DNA of 64,000 nt from Tsukamurella pseudospumae (GCF_001575205.1 NZ_LSRE01000048.1:95302-159301), one strand, 5' to 3'; positions 39,120 to 47,848 are shown, numbered from the stretch's first letter. Notes: generated from the letters alone by a model not told the origin. Program-made: numbers and translations.

Positions 39120-39821
39120 ATGGTCGCCATCAAGGACGCCGTCATCGTCGTCACGGGAGGCAGACGGGGCCTCGGTGCCGCGCTGGTCGACGGGGCGCTG
39201 GCCCGCGGGGCACGCAAGGTCTACGCGACGGGGCGGGAGCCGTTCACCGATCCCCGCCCCGAGGTCGTTCCCGTCGCCCTCGAGGTCCGTTCGACGGAAT
39301 CCGCCGAGGCCCTTGCGCGGCTCGCGTCGGATGCCGAGGTCGTGTTCAACAACGCCGGGATCATGACTCCCACACCACTGGCGACCGGCGAGCTCGCGGA
39401 CATCGAGGCGATGTTCGACGTCAACGCGCTCGGCCTGCTGCGCGTGGCGCGGGCCTTCGCTCCGGTACTGGCGGCGAACGGCGGTGGCGCCCTCGTCGAC
39501 ATGCACTCCGTGCTCTCGTGGCTGTCCGGCTCCGGCGGTTACGGCGCGTCGAAGGCCGCCGCGTGGTCGATCACGAATTCGCTCCGTGTCGAACTCGCCG
39601 CGCAGAACACCCAGGTCGTCGGCGTGCACGCGGGCTTCATCGATACCGACATGGTGTCGGCGATCCCGGTCCCCAAGGCGACGCCCGACGAGATCGCCAC
39701 GGCGATCCTCGACGGTGTCGCCACCGGCGAGGTGGAGATCCTCGCCGACGAGATCACGACCATCACGAAGGCGGCCCTCTCCGGCCCCGTCGAAGCCCTG
39801 ACCTTCCCCGCCGGCGCCTGA
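39120..39821 (+). CDS. Short-chain dehydrogenase/reductase
   Basis: 233 residues with AAGGAG six bases before the ATG. The Rossmann motif is TGGRRGLG (about 13-20), followed by NNAG (about 78-81) and the catalytic set Ser, Tyr, Lys in HSVLSWLSGSGGYGASKAA. The Arg after the Gly-rich loop (ATGREPF) points to NADPH. The substrate is not evident. It is 29 bases before the tautomerase gene and under the likely control of the divergent HxlR protein. Together they suggest removal of a reactive carbonyl or enone. Confidence 0.9.
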   Translation: MVAIKDAVIVVTGGRRGLGAALVDGALARGARKVYATGREPFTDPRPEVVPVALEVRSTESAEALARLASDAEVVFNNAGIMTPTPLATGELADIEAMFDVNALGLLRVARAFAPVLAANGGGALVDMHSVLSWLSGSGGYGASKAAAWSITNSLRVELAAQNTQVVGVHAGFIDTDMVSAIPVPKATPDEIATAILDGVATGEVEILADEITTITKAALSGPVEALTFPAGA

Positions 39822-39850
39822 CCCGACCAATCCGAACCGAAGGAATCATC

Positions 39851-40276
39851 ATGCCGCTCTGGAACATCCACCACACGCCCGATGTCTTCACCGCCGCCGA
39901 GAAGGAATCGCTCGCCGCAGCGATCACCGATCAGTACGCGGCGATCGGCCTGCCGCGCTTCTACGTCGTCGTCCTCTTCCACGAGGTCGCACCACAGGAC
40001 TTCTTCATCGGCGGCACCAGCGCCCCGGTCGCGGTGCGCATCGCGATCGACCACATCGCCCGACACGCCGCCGATTCGACCAGTCGGACACAGATCGCGC
40101 AGTGGGTGCGCGGGATGGTCGCACCGTCGCTCGCCCGGCACCCCGACCTGCAGTGGGAATTCCACGTCGACGACACCAGCGAGGAGATGTGGATGATCAA
40201 CGGCCTCGTACCCCCACCGGCGCAGTCCGAGGCGGAGCGGACCTGGGCGGCGACGAACCGCTCCTCGGCGTACTGA
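39851..40276 (+). CDS. Tautomerase-family protein (cis-CaaD-like)
   Basis: 141 residues. It begins MPLWNIHHTPDVFTAAEKE, with the catalytic Pro directly after Met, and continues GLPRFYVVVLFHE, which matches the long, fused two-unit tautomerases related to cis-3-chloroacrylate dehalogenase. Such enzymes use Pro1 as a base or acid on enols and unsaturated acids. Members with unknown substrates are common in actinobacteria. It lies 29 bases after the SDR gene, in one unit. Confidence 0.85.
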   Translation: MPLWNIHHTPDVFTAAEKESLAAAITDQYAAIGLPRFYVVVLFHEVAPQDFFIGGTSAPVAVRIAIDHIARHAADSTSRTQIAQWVRGMVAPSLARHPDLQWEFHVDDTSEEMWMINGLVPPPAQSEAERTWAATNRSSAY

Positions 40277-40343
40277 CGTCGATTGCGGTCACCGCGAGCA
40301 CAACCGGTGACGAGGACCCCGGACCGCCGATAGCTTCCGATCG

Positions 40344-41663
40344 GTGAGCACCGCCACCGTCGAATCCGTTCCCGCGCCCTCCGCTCCCGACCCTGCGCAG
40401 TTGCGGCGCGTGGTCGCGGCGTCGCTGCTGGGCACCACTGTCGAGTGGTACGACTTCTTCCTCTACTCGACCGCGGCATCGTTGGTCTTCACCAAACTCT
40501 TCTTCCCGGAGACGAGTTCGTTCGTGGGAACGATGCTCAGCTTCGTCACGTTCGCCGTGGGCTTCGTCATGCGTCCGATCGGCGGTCTCGTCTTCGGGCA
40601 CGTCGGTGATCGGATCGGCCGGCGGCAGACCCTCGCGCTGACGATGCTGCTGATGGGTGTGGCCACGGCAATGATGGGCGCGCTCCCCACCGCCGGCCAG
40701 GTGGGTGTCCTGGCCCCGATCCTGTTGCTGCTGCTGCGGATCGTCCAGGGTTTCGCGCTCGGCGGGGAGTGGGCGGGCGCGGTCCTGCTGGCCGTCGAGC
40801 ACGCGCCCGAGGGCCGCAAGGGCCGATTCGGTGCGGTCCCGCAGGTGGGTCTCGCGCTCGGCCTCGGACTCGGCACCGCCGTCTTCGCACTGCTGCAAAC
40901 GGTTTTCGACGACGACCAGTTCCTCCGGTTCGGGTGGCGGATCGCCTTCGCCGTGTCGATCGTGCTGGTGGTGATCGGCGTCGCCGTGCGGCTAGCGGTC
41001 GACGAGACCCCCGCGTTCGTGGCGGCCCGGGCGACGTTGGACACCACCCGCACGCCCCTGCGTCAGCTGCTGGGCGATCCCGTGTTGCGCCGCAACACGA
41101 TCGCCGGGTGCCTCGCGCGGTGGGCCGAGGGTAGCGCGTTCAACACGTGGGGCGTCTTCGCCATCACCTACGCCACGGCGACGCTCGCGATGGACAAGAT
41201 CGGGGTACTGCTCGCCGTGACCGCGGCCGCCCTCGTCATGGCCGCGGTGATCCCGTTCGCGGGCGCACTCGCGGACCGGATCGGGCCGGGCGGGGTGTAC
41301 GGCACCGGCGTGCTGCTCTACGGCCTCGCGGTGTTCCCCGTGTTCGCACTGTTCGGGACCGCGTCGATCGCCTGGTTCACTGTGGGCCTCGTCGTGGTGT
41401 TCGGGTTCGTCCACGGCCTCTTCTACGCCGCGCAGGGCACCTTCTTCGCGAGCCTGTTCCCCACCGAGGTCCGCTACACGGGACTGTCCGTCGTGTACCA
41501 GTTCTCGGGGATCTACGCGTCGGGCCTGACTCCCCTCATCCTCACCGCCCTGATCCACGGGGCCGACGGTGCGCCGTGGCCCGCGGCGGGATATCTGGTC
41601 GCCACGGCCGCGATCTCGGTGGCGGCGACGGCGTGGATCAGACGGGTCGCTCGGCTCCCGTGA
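40344..41663 (+). CDS. MFS transporter, MHS family
   Basis: 439 residues, GTG start, twelve helices. The MHS mark is TTVEWYDFFLYSTAASLVF, with GHVGDRIGRRQTL in loop 2-3 and IVQGFALGGEWAGAVLL in helix 4. By family it imports an organic acid or similar solute with protons. It follows the tautomerase gene by 67 bases on the same strand. It may supply the substrate used by the SDR and tautomerase, but it could be independent. It converges on the quinone oxidoreductase-like gene with 12 bases between stops. Confidence 0.88.
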   Translation: MSTATVESVPAPSAPDPAQLRRVVAASLLGTTVEWYDFFLYSTAASLVFTKLFFPETSSFVGTMLSFVTFAVGFVMRPIGGLVFGHVGDRIGRRQTLALTMLLMGVATAMMGALPTAGQVGVLAPILLLLLRIVQGFALGGEWAGAVLLAVEHAPEGRKGRFGAVPQVGLALGLGLGTAVFALLQTVFDDDQFLRFGWRIAFAVSIVLVVIGVAVRLAVDETPAFVAARATLDTTRTPLRQLLGDPVLRRNTIAGCLARWAEGSAFNTWGVFAITYATATLAMDKIGVLLAVTAAALVMAAVIPFAGALADRIGPGGVYGTGVLLYGLAVFPVFALFGTASIAWFTVGLVVVFGFVHGLFYAAQGTFFASLFPTEVRYTGLSVVYQFSGIYASGLTPLILTALIHGADGAPWPAAGYLVATAAISVAATAWIRRVARLP

Positions 41664-41675
41664 ACGGGCACAATG

Positions 41676-42578
41676 TCATTCGCCGGGCACGAGCACGATC
41701 TTGCCGCGGAACCCGCCGCGCCGACTGAGCTTCTGCGCCCGCGCCACCTCCGCCAACGGGAAGGCCTGCACGTCCGGTACGCAGAAGCGGCCGGCGGCCA
41801 GGAGCACGCCGAGATCGTCCAACGCGTGCAGCGCACGCCCGCCGTCGCCGCGACTGAAGACGACGCCGTACGCCGCGGCACCGTCGACATCGGCGACGGT
41901 GAGCACTCGATCCGGCCCGCCGGCCAGCAGGATCAGTTCCGGCAGAACTCCGTTGCCGGCGATGTCGAGGGCGCGATCGACACCGCCCGGCACCATCCGA
42001 CGGACGCGCTCCACCACGCCCTCCCCGTAGGCGACGGGATCGGCGCCGAGATCGCGGACGTACTCGGCGTTCCGCGGTCCCGCGATGCCGATCACCCGCG
42101 CTCCCCGCGCCACCGCCAGTTGGACCGCGGCACTGCCGATGCCACCCGACGCGCCGTTGATCAGCACGGTCCCCCCCTGCACACCGAGCTGATCGAGGGC
42201 CCGGGTCGCGGTCTCGACGGCGGAGGGCAGGGCGGCCGCGGCCTGCGCATCGAGTCCGGCGGGAATCGGTGCGTAGTGCGCGAGCACCGCGAGGTCCGCC
42301 TGCGCCCTGCCGTCGGGACAGAAGCCGAACACCCGGTCACCGAGCATGGTGTCCGAGACTCCCTCGCCCACCTCGTCGACGACTCCGGCCGCCTCGTAGC
42401 CCAGGTACTGCGGTAGTCCCGGATCCATCAGGCCCTCGCGCTTCGTCCAGTCGCTCGCGTTCACCCCGGCGCCGAGCACGGCGATCCGCACTTCCCCCGG
42501 GCCCGGGTGCGGCGCCGGGATCTCGACGATCCGCAACACCTCCGGCCCACCGAACTCATCGAACCGCACCGCCCGCAT
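41676..42578 (-). CDS. NADPH-dependent quinone oxidoreductase-like (zinc-free MDR) protein
   Basis: 300 residues. The opening MRAVRFDEFGGPEVLRIVE, the catalytic-domain segment NASDWTKREG, GYEAAGVVDEVGEGV and the NADPH loop NGASGGIGSAAVQ identify a medium-chain reductase. There are no structural-zinc cysteines, so it belongs with quinone reductases (QOR) and enoyl reductases. Reduction of a quinone or enone is likely. An extended upstream frame is not homologous. It is divergent from the GNAT-AAA gene across about 178 bases that hold a CACATGTG palindrome at 42728-42735. Confidence 0.88.
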   Translation of the reverse strand: MRAVRFDEFGGPEVLRIVEIPAPHPGPGEVRIAVLGAGVNASDWTKREGLMDPGLPQYLGYEAAGVVDEVGEGVSDTMLGDRVFGFCPDGRAQADLAVLAHYAPIPAGLDAQAAAALPSAVETATRALDQLGVQGGTVLINGASGGIGSAAVQLAVARGARVIGIAGPRNAEYVRDLGADPVAYGEGVVERVRRMVPGGVDRALDIAGNGVLPELILLAGGPDRVLTVADVDGAAAYGVVFSRGDGGRALHALDDLGVLLAAGRFCVPDVQAFPLAEVARAQKLSRRGGFRGKIVLVPGE

Positions 42579-42756
42579 CGCCGCCCCCGCCCGTCCGCTC
42601 CGTACCCGGTGGCACAGTGTTCCGGTGCCCAGTGTCCTCCGCGATCGGTGGGACTCCCAACACCGCGACCCTCGGGGCGCGACCCCTGAGGCACCGTGGG
42701 TTCGGACCCGCAAAACCCACATGCGCACACATGTGACCCGTGCCACACTGCCACCC

Positions 42757-44034
42757 ATGAGGCCACGCATCCGGGACTTCCACGACGACGACCTCGACAC
42801 CGTCGTGCAGCTGTGGGAGGCCGCGCACCACCGCGGCACGACGCCCGTGTACTCGATGGCGGAGGTCATCGCGTCGTGTCAGCAGGACCACGCGATGGTC
42901 GCGACGGTGGACGATCGCGTGGTCGCCGTGGCGGTGGGCCGCGCTGCCCACGCTCAGGGGTGGATCGTGTTCTTCGACGTCGCCCCGGACATCGACCGTC
43001 GCGTCGCGGGCACGCTGCTCGACGCCCTGGAACGGCGGATGGCCCCGTTGGGGCTCGGCAAGCTCTCCGTCCTCACCTCGGGCGACGACGATGCCGCAGC
43101 CGCGTTGTCGGAGAACGGCTTCGAGATCCGCGATCCGGTGCGGTACCTGGAGCGCCCGATGCCCGTGCAGCGCCGCGAGCTCGACCTGCTCAAGGAGGTG
43201 GGCGGGCGGCTGCTGCCGCGGCACCTGTGGGACGGCGTGAGCGGCATGCGACAGGAGAAGGAGATGCTCGAGCAGCGCCTCGTGACGCCGCTCGCGCGAC
43301 CGGACATGGCGGAGCGATTCGGCGTGATGCCGCCGCACGCGGTGATGCTATTCGGTCCGCCCGGCACCGGGAAGACGACCTTCGCGAAAGCCGTCGCATC
43401 GCGACTGGACTGGCCCTTCGTGGAGCTCTTCCCCTCCCGCCTCGCCGACTCTCCCGGCGGCCTCGCCGGCGCACTGCGGTCCGCGTTCGAATCGATCGCA
43501 TCGCTCGAGCACGCCGTGGTGTTCATCGACGAGGTGGAGGAGATCGCCTCGCACCGCCGCGGCGACCCGCCGTCACCCACGCAGGGCGTGACCAACGAGC
43601 TGCTCAAGCAGGTGGCGGAGTTCCGCGACCAGGAGGGTCGACTCCTGGTGTGCGCCACCAACTTCGTCCGCGCGCTCGACGACGCGTTCCTCCGGCACGG
43701 CCGGTTCGACTACGTCATGCCGATCGGGCTCCCCGACGCCGGCGCACGCTCCGCGATCTGGGGTCGCTACATCCCGGAGCACGTGATCGGTGCGATCGAC
43801 ATCGACGCCCTGACCGTCGCCAGCGAGGGCATGACCCCCGCCGACATCGAGTACGCGGCGCGGCGCGCCTCACAGGACGCCCTGGCCCGTGCGCTCGACG
43901 CCGAGGAAGGCGCCCCGCCCCAGGAGCTGAGCACCGACGACTACCTCGCAGCGCTGGGCGCGACCCGAGCCACGGTCTCGCCGGCGGTGGCCGCGGAGTT
44001 CTCGGAGGACATCGAGACCTACGCGCGCCTGTGA
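42757..44034 (+). CDS. Fusion of a GNAT-like domain and an AAA+ ATPase
   Basis: 425 residues. Residues 1-140 have the N-acetyltransferase plan (RPRIRDFHDDDLDTVVQLW opening, mid-sheet and FFDVAPDIDRRVAG), but the acetyl-CoA loop is weak. From about 160 an AAA+ module of the Cdc48/FtsH-like group follows: Walker A GPPGTGKTTFAK (about 199-210), Walker B VVFIDEVEEI (about 253-262), CATNFVRALDDAFLRHGRFD with sensor 1 and the Arg fingers, and a C-terminal lid. No protease domain is attached. It may remodel a protein recognised by its N-domain. Function unknown. Confidence 0.8.
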   Translation: MRPRIRDFHDDDLDTVVQLWEAAHHRGTTPVYSMAEVIASCQQDHAMVATVDDRVVAVAVGRAAHAQGWIVFFDVAPDIDRRVAGTLLDALERRMAPLGLGKLSVLTSGDDDAAAALSENGFEIRDPVRYLERPMPVQRRELDLLKEVGGRLLPRHLWDGVSGMRQEKEMLEQRLVTPLARPDMAERFGVMPPHAVMLFGPPGTGKTTFAKAVASRLDWPFVELFPSRLADSPGGLAGALRSAFESIASLEHAVVFIDEVEEIASHRRGDPPSPTQGVTNELLKQVAEFRDQEGRLLVCATNFVRALDDAFLRHGRFDYVMPIGLPDAGARSAIWGRYIPEHVIGAIDIDALTVASEGMTPADIEYAARRASQDALARALDAEEGAPPQELSTDDYLAALGATRATVSPAVAAEFSEDIETYARL

Positions 44035-44145
44035 CCGGGTCGTGCGCCGAGGAGCCGAGCGGGTGCACGATTTCGAATACTCGGCGAATCCTGCTATCCT
44101 GGTACTCAAGTTCGTGAGCGTGACTGTAAACCGCTCAGTGAAACA

Positions 44146-44179
44146 GAGGCCGGGGCGCATTACAGGTGCCACCGGCCTC
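44146..44179. other. Inverted repeat upstream of the UDG-DUF488 gene
   Basis: GAGGCCGG (44146-44153) pairs with CCGGCCTC (44172-44179) around an 18-base loop, in the leader of the gene at 44225. A -10-like TATCCT lies upstream near 44095. It could be a terminator for the GNAT-AAA gene or a leader structure. I see no tRNA or riboswitch pattern. Confidence 0.4.
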
Positions 44180-44224
44180 GCCCATATCCGGAGCACGTCT
44201 CCTCCGTGGCGATAGCCTCGAAGC

Positions 44225-45364
44225 ATGCCCACGCGAGCCCGATCCACCCGGCCGGAGGACGCACCGTCGGCAGCGGGAAGCGTACGGACCGTGCCGGAGC
44301 TGGACGCGCTGATCACCACCTGCCGGGCGTGTCCGCGGCTCGTCGCCTGGCGGGAGGAGGTCGCGCGGGTCAAACGCGCGTCGTTCGCGGACCAGACCTA
44401 CTGGGGCAGGCCGATACCCGGGTTCGGGCGGATCGACGCGTCGATCCTCATCGTCGGGCTGGCGCCCGCGGCCCACGGCGCCAACCGCACGGGCCGGATG
44501 TTCACCGGCGATCGCAGCGGGGACGTGTTGTTCGCGGCGCTGCACGCGGTGGGTCTCGCGAATCAGCCCACGGCCAGCGCGATCGACGACGGCCTGGAAC
44601 TCATCGACACCCGGATCAGCTCTCCCGTCCACTGTGCACCGCCGGACAACCGGCCGACACCGGACGAGCGCCGCACCTGCTCCCCCTTCCTCGCGCGCGA
44701 ATTCGAACTCCTCCCGAGGGTGTGCGTCGCCGTCGTGCTGGGAGGGTTCGGCTGGCGGGCACTGTTCTCCGTGCTCACGGAGGGAGGCTGGACGATCCCC
44801 CGGCCCCGCCCGAAGTTCGGCCACGGCACACGAGTGGACCTGAGGCACCCGGACGGCCGCCGGCTCACCGTCCTCGGGTGTTTCCATGTGAGCCAGCAGA
44901 ACACCTTCACCGGGCGGCTCACACCGGCCATGCTGGAGGAGGTGCTGCGGGACGCGAGGCGCATCGCAGCCGAGCGAACGACGGAAGGTGCGACGATGAC
45001 GGTCCAGGTCAAGCGGGTGTACGAGGCCGAGGAGGCCACGGACGGGAAGCGGGTCCTCGTCGACCGCCTGTGGCCCCGCGGGGTCAGCAAGGACCGGGCC
45101 GACCTGTTCGAGTGGTGCAAGGAGGTGGCACCGTCCACCGAGCTGCGCAGATGGTACGAGCACGACCCGGCGAAGTACCCGGAGTTCGTGTCGCGGTACC
45201 GCGCCGAGCTCGCGGAGCCCGACGCCGCCGCGGCCTATGCGGACCTTGCGAAGCTCGTAGCGAACGGGCCCGTCACGCTGCTGACCGCGTCGAAGGCGGA
45301 GGGGATCAGTCAGGCGCACGTCCTGGCGGCCCTCCTCGAGGAGCGTGACCCGCTCGTCCGTTGA
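44225..45364 (+). CDS. Type-5-like uracil-DNA glycosylase fused to DUF488
   Basis: 379 residues. Residues 20-250 are a family 4/5 uracil-DNA glycosylase: Fe-S cysteines CRACPR (33, 36) with two later Cys (HCAPPD and RTCSPF), motif A GLAPAAHGANRTG and motif B CFHVSQQNTFTGR. UdgB enzymes excise uracil and other deaminated bases. From residue 258 a full DUF488 domain follows (MTVQVKRVYEAEE, DRLWPRGVSK). The internal ATG at 44996 has GGAAGG upstream, so DUF488 may also be made alone. Such a fusion is unusual; a link to base damage is possible. Confidence 0.82.
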   Translation: MPTRARSTRPEDAPSAAGSVRTVPELDALITTCRACPRLVAWREEVARVKRASFADQTYWGRPIPGFGRIDASILIVGLAPAAHGANRTGRMFTGDRSGDVLFAALHAVGLANQPTASAIDDGLELIDTRISSPVHCAPPDNRPTPDERRTCSPFLAREFELLPRVCVAVVLGGFGWRALFSVLTEGGWTIPRPRPKFGHGTRVDLRHPDGRRLTVLGCFHVSQQNTFTGRLTPAMLEEVLRDARRIAAERTTEGATMTVQVKRVYEAEEATDGKRVLVDRLWPRGVSKDRADLFEWCKEVAPSTELRRWYEHDPAKYPEFVSRYRAELAEPDAAAAYADLAKLVANGPVTLLTASKAEGISQAHVLAALLEERDPLVR

Positions 45365-45563
45365 CGGATCCAACTTCTCCGACCGGCACGGGGGCCCCTC
45401 GGCACTGCTAGCGTCGCGCCGTAGCCGCACTGTCGTTCGCCAACCTCGCCATCCGCCCCGTGTCCGCGCGCCGGCACGAGAAGTGCCTCCACAACGCCGT
45501 CGACGCCGCGCTGCAGCTGTCCCGCGGCTGAGTGGAACCGGTGCACGACTGCACGGGCCGGAA

Positions 45564-45884
45564 TCAGCCCCTGCGGGACCACCAGTGACGGGTCCGGCGC
45601 GGCTCCGGCGGGATCAGTACCTCACGGAAGCGGTCCGCGAACCCCGCGATGGCGCGCTGCTCGTCCTCGAGCAGTCCACGATTCCCACTGGTGACCTCCA
45701 GGGCTATCGGCGTGCCCGGCCCGACGTCGAGGTCCGCCCAGCACAGGGGCAGGTTCTGCGCGAGCAGGCGGCGCCCGCCCACGACCAGGTAGATCCGCGA
45801 CACGTACCGTGCGGACTCCCAGCTCAGCCTGTCTGCGCGGTCGGCGTCCAGGTAGCCGTCCGCGACGAATCGCTCCAGGTACAC
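45564..45884 (-). CDS. Hypothetical protein
   Basis: 106 residues from a GTG, 19 bases after the DUF1361 stop, so probably co-transcribed. It opens MYLERFVADGYLDADRADRL, continues with the beta-strand pattern RIYLVVGGRRLLAQNLPLCW, and ends Arg/Trp-rich. It has no membrane helix or signal peptide. I do not recognise the family. Base composition matches its neighbours. Confidence 0.55.
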   Translation of the reverse strand: MYLERFVADGYLDADRADRLSWESARYVSRIYLVVGGRRLLAQNLPLCWADLDVGPGTPIALEVTSGNRGLLEDEQRAIAGFADRFREVLIPPEPRRTRHWWSRRG

Positions 45885-45903
45885 AGGGCCGACGGTACGC
45901 CGC

Positions 45904-46569
45904 TCACCCGCGATCCGCGGCCTTCTCGATCTCCGCGACGACCGGCGGAGTGAGCGAGAAGATCGTCAGGTACGCGAGCCCGAAGAACGCGGCCACCGCA
46001 GCCGCGACCCCCGTGGACTGCACGTACGAGAAGGGCGAGGTCACCCAGTCGAGCGTGGCGAACACGACGGCGTCCGGCCGCGTCACCAGGTCCCACGAGT
46101 TCCAGCGCTGGAACCGCCCGATCACGACGCCGATCGCGCACAGTCCCACGGACAGCAGCACCACGAGCCACCCCCACCGCGCACCGAACTCGCGCTGCAG
46201 GCGTCGGTGCACGAGCAGCATCGAGACGACGCCGAGCAGAATCCCCGTCCACGCCGCGAACCCGTACTGGAGCACGTGCCGCCACATGTTCTCCCCGTCT
46301 CCGAGGTGCACGAGATCGGTGACCAGGTACGGCGAGTTCGGCAGGAACGCCAGCCAGCCCAGCCCGAGCGGGACGAGCGCCCAGCGGCGGCGCACCGCTT
46401 GGAAGCCGAGCGCGAACAGCATCGGGATCCAGGCGAGGAAGAGGTTCCAGATGAGGAACCGGCTCGGGTACGTGAGCGGCGCCGCCGGGTCGGTGGTCCC
46501 GAGGACCACGGTCAGCGCGGTGGTGGCGAGCAGGGAGGCCAGCAGCAGGGTGCCGCGCGTTCTCGTCAT
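45904..46569 (-). CDS. DUF1361 membrane protein
   Basis: 221 residues with about seven membrane helices. The conserved FLPNSPYLVTDLVHL segment and CAIGVVIGRFQRWNSWDL are the family signature. DUF1361 proteins are integral membrane proteins of unknown role. A short hypothetical gene follows on the same strand. Confidence 0.88.
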   Translation of the reverse strand: MTRTRGTLLLASLLATTALTVVLGTTDPAAPLTYPSRFLIWNLFLAWIPMLFALGFQAVRRRWALVPLGLGWLAFLPNSPYLVTDLVHLGDGENMWRHVLQYGFAAWTGILLGVVSMLLVHRRLQREFGARWGWLVVLLSVGLCAIGVVIGRFQRWNSWDLVTRPDAVVFATLDWVTSPFSYVQSTGVAAAVAAFFGLAYLTIFSLTPPVVAEIEKAADRG

Positions 46570-46609
46570 CCGACCAGTTTGCCAGCCTGCACGAATTCGT
46601 TAGGGCCGG

Positions 46610-47140
46610 TCAGCTCCGCCGAACCATCCGCGACTCGTGGCAGGACCACTCCTCGTCGACCTGGACGGCACCGTCGAGTTCGAAGCCGTGCTTGCGGTAG
46701 AAGGCGAGCGCGCGGCCGTTCCCCGTCGCGAGCCACAGGTACGCCTCGCCCGCCCCGATCACCGCCTCCATCAGCGCAGCCGCGAGGCCGGTGCCGTGGT
46801 GGTCCGGCAGGACGTTCAGGGACCAGAGTTGTATGCCCGACGGTGCGCCCTCCTCCCGTGCGGTGCCGCCGGTCGCGAAGCCGACGATGCGCTCCGTCGC
46901 CGTCTCGACCGCGCACACGGTGCGCACACCCCGCCGCTGCTGGTCGCCCAGGTCCGCGACGATCCGGTTCCAGCGCACGATCCCGTCCGCCGTGGTCAGC
47001 GCGTTGAGCTTCGCCCGGTCCACCATGCCCGGGTACGTCGCCTTCCAGACCTGGACGTGCACGTCCGCAAGTGCCTCGGCGTCGCCGGTGCGCGGCGTCC
47101 GGAGCGCGTAGCCCTTCGGTTCGTGAGTCACGACACCCAT
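46610..47140 (-). CDS. GNAT family acetyltransferase
   Basis: 176 residues. The GNAT core shows LRTPRTGDAEALADVHVQVW (strand 1/helix 1), GIQLWSLNVLPDHHGTGLAA (strand 4 and the acetyl-CoA loop, written HHGTG) and FYRKHGFELDG at the C-terminus. This is the RimI-like layout. Substrate unknown. The ATG overlaps the end of a decayed folD reading by 13 bases, hinting at an older operon. An alternative GTG start lies nine bases downstream. Confidence 0.85.
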   Translation of the reverse strand: MGVVTHEPKGYALRTPRTGDAEALADVHVQVWKATYPGMVDRAKLNALTTADGIVRWNRIVADLGDQQRRGVRTVCAVETATERIVGFATGGTAREEGAPSGIQLWSLNVLPDHHGTGLAAALMEAVIGAGEAYLWLATGNGRALAFYRKHGFELDGAVQVDEEWSCHESRMVRRS

Positions 47141-47229
47141 TGTACTGCCGCGTCCACCGTGCGCGCCAGGAGCATCGCGATCATCATCGGGTCGACTCCG
47201 CCCGGCACCGGGGCGAGCGCCCCGCCACC
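47128..47229 (-). pseudogene. C-terminal relic of folD
   Basis: Minus-strand reading of about 33 codons: ALAPVPGGVDPMMIAMLLA followed by RTVDAAVQW and a stop. This closely matches the invariant C-terminal end of methylenetetrahydrofolate dehydrogenase/cyclohydrolase (PVPGGVGPMT.AMLL..T). Nothing upstream in the frame continues the enzyme, so only the tail of the gene remains here. A working folD would have to lie elsewhere. Confidence 0.7.
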
Positions 47230-47462
47230 CCGCTGGCCCCGGGGAGCCCACTGCGAAACCCCATTGCCGGTGGCCGCGCCCGTCCGTAGCGTTCCGCGGC
47301 GACTCCGCCCAAGTCGCGTCTACCCGGTAAGGAAGCGACCTGCCCGCGACGGTGAGGGTGGCCGCCCGTTCGAGCCGGGCCGGAGCCGGAGGGCTCACAA
47401 CGACGCGGGCGCAGTCGGGGTCCTCGCGCCGGGTACTCTCTACCTGGTCACGGAAGTGATCA
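47230..47462. other. Spacer before the tRNA-Pro gene
   Basis: Non-coding GC-rich sequence. It probably carries the tRNA promoter shortly before 47463 (TACTCTCTACC near 47440 is a possible -10 zone). No other structure seen. Confidence 0.4.
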
Positions 47463-47536
47463 CGGGATGTGGCGCAGCTTGGTAGCGCATTCGCTTTGGG
47501 AGCGAAGGGTCGCAGGTTCAAATCCTGTCATCCCGA
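47463..47536 (+). tRNA. tRNA-Pro (anticodon UGG)
   Basis: A 74-base cloverleaf: acceptor CGGGATG pairs with CATCCCG, D-arm GCGCAGCTTGGTAGCGC, anticodon stem TTCGC/GCGAA around loop TTTGGGA (anticodon TGG), T-arm CAGGTTCAAATCCTG. The discriminator is A and CCA is not encoded. It decodes CCA and, by wobble, other proline codons. Confidence 0.97.
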
Positions 47537-47614
47537 CAGAATATGCAGGTCCGACGGTGGATTCATCCGACCGCGTGCCCGATCCCACGGACCGCGCGTG
47601 GCCTAGAATCGGGC

Positions 47615-47848
47615 ATGCCGATCAAATCCGGCCCCGTGGGCATCGACCGGCACGGCGGGCGGCACTGCTGGTGCTGCGGGGCGATGAAGTTCGCGCCCTA
47701 CGAGCAGGTGGACCTCATCTGCTGGGGCTGCCGGGCGGTGAACACCACCGCGGATCCGGAGCCATCGCGCCCGACGCCCGTTCTGCCCGCGGTTCCCCGG
47801 CGGCGGGGCCTCTCCGCGATCGGCGACCTCGGCGGGCTGCTTCCGTAG
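47615..47848 (+). CDS. Small zinc-ribbon-like protein
   Basis: 77 residues. Two CxxC-type pairs, CWCCGAMK and ICWGCRAVN, are spaced as in a rubredoxin-like zinc ribbon. The C-terminal half is Pro/Arg-rich. It follows tRNA-Pro. No named family; small proteins of this kind are common in actinobacteria. The start is the only ATG before the first Cys pair. Confidence 0.6.
   Translation: MPIKSGPVGIDRHGGRHCWCCGAMKFAPYEQVDLICWGCRAVNTTADPEPSRPTPVLPAVPRRRGLSAIGDLGGLLP

Noticed and set aside
44146..44179. tRNA or riboswitch upstream of the UDG gene
   Set aside because: Only one 8-bp stem is present; no cloverleaf or known aptamer pattern.
45420..45532. Short plus-strand frame ending near 45532
   Set aside because: About 25-37 codons, no ATG and no ribosome-binding site; the gap is better left as non-coding.
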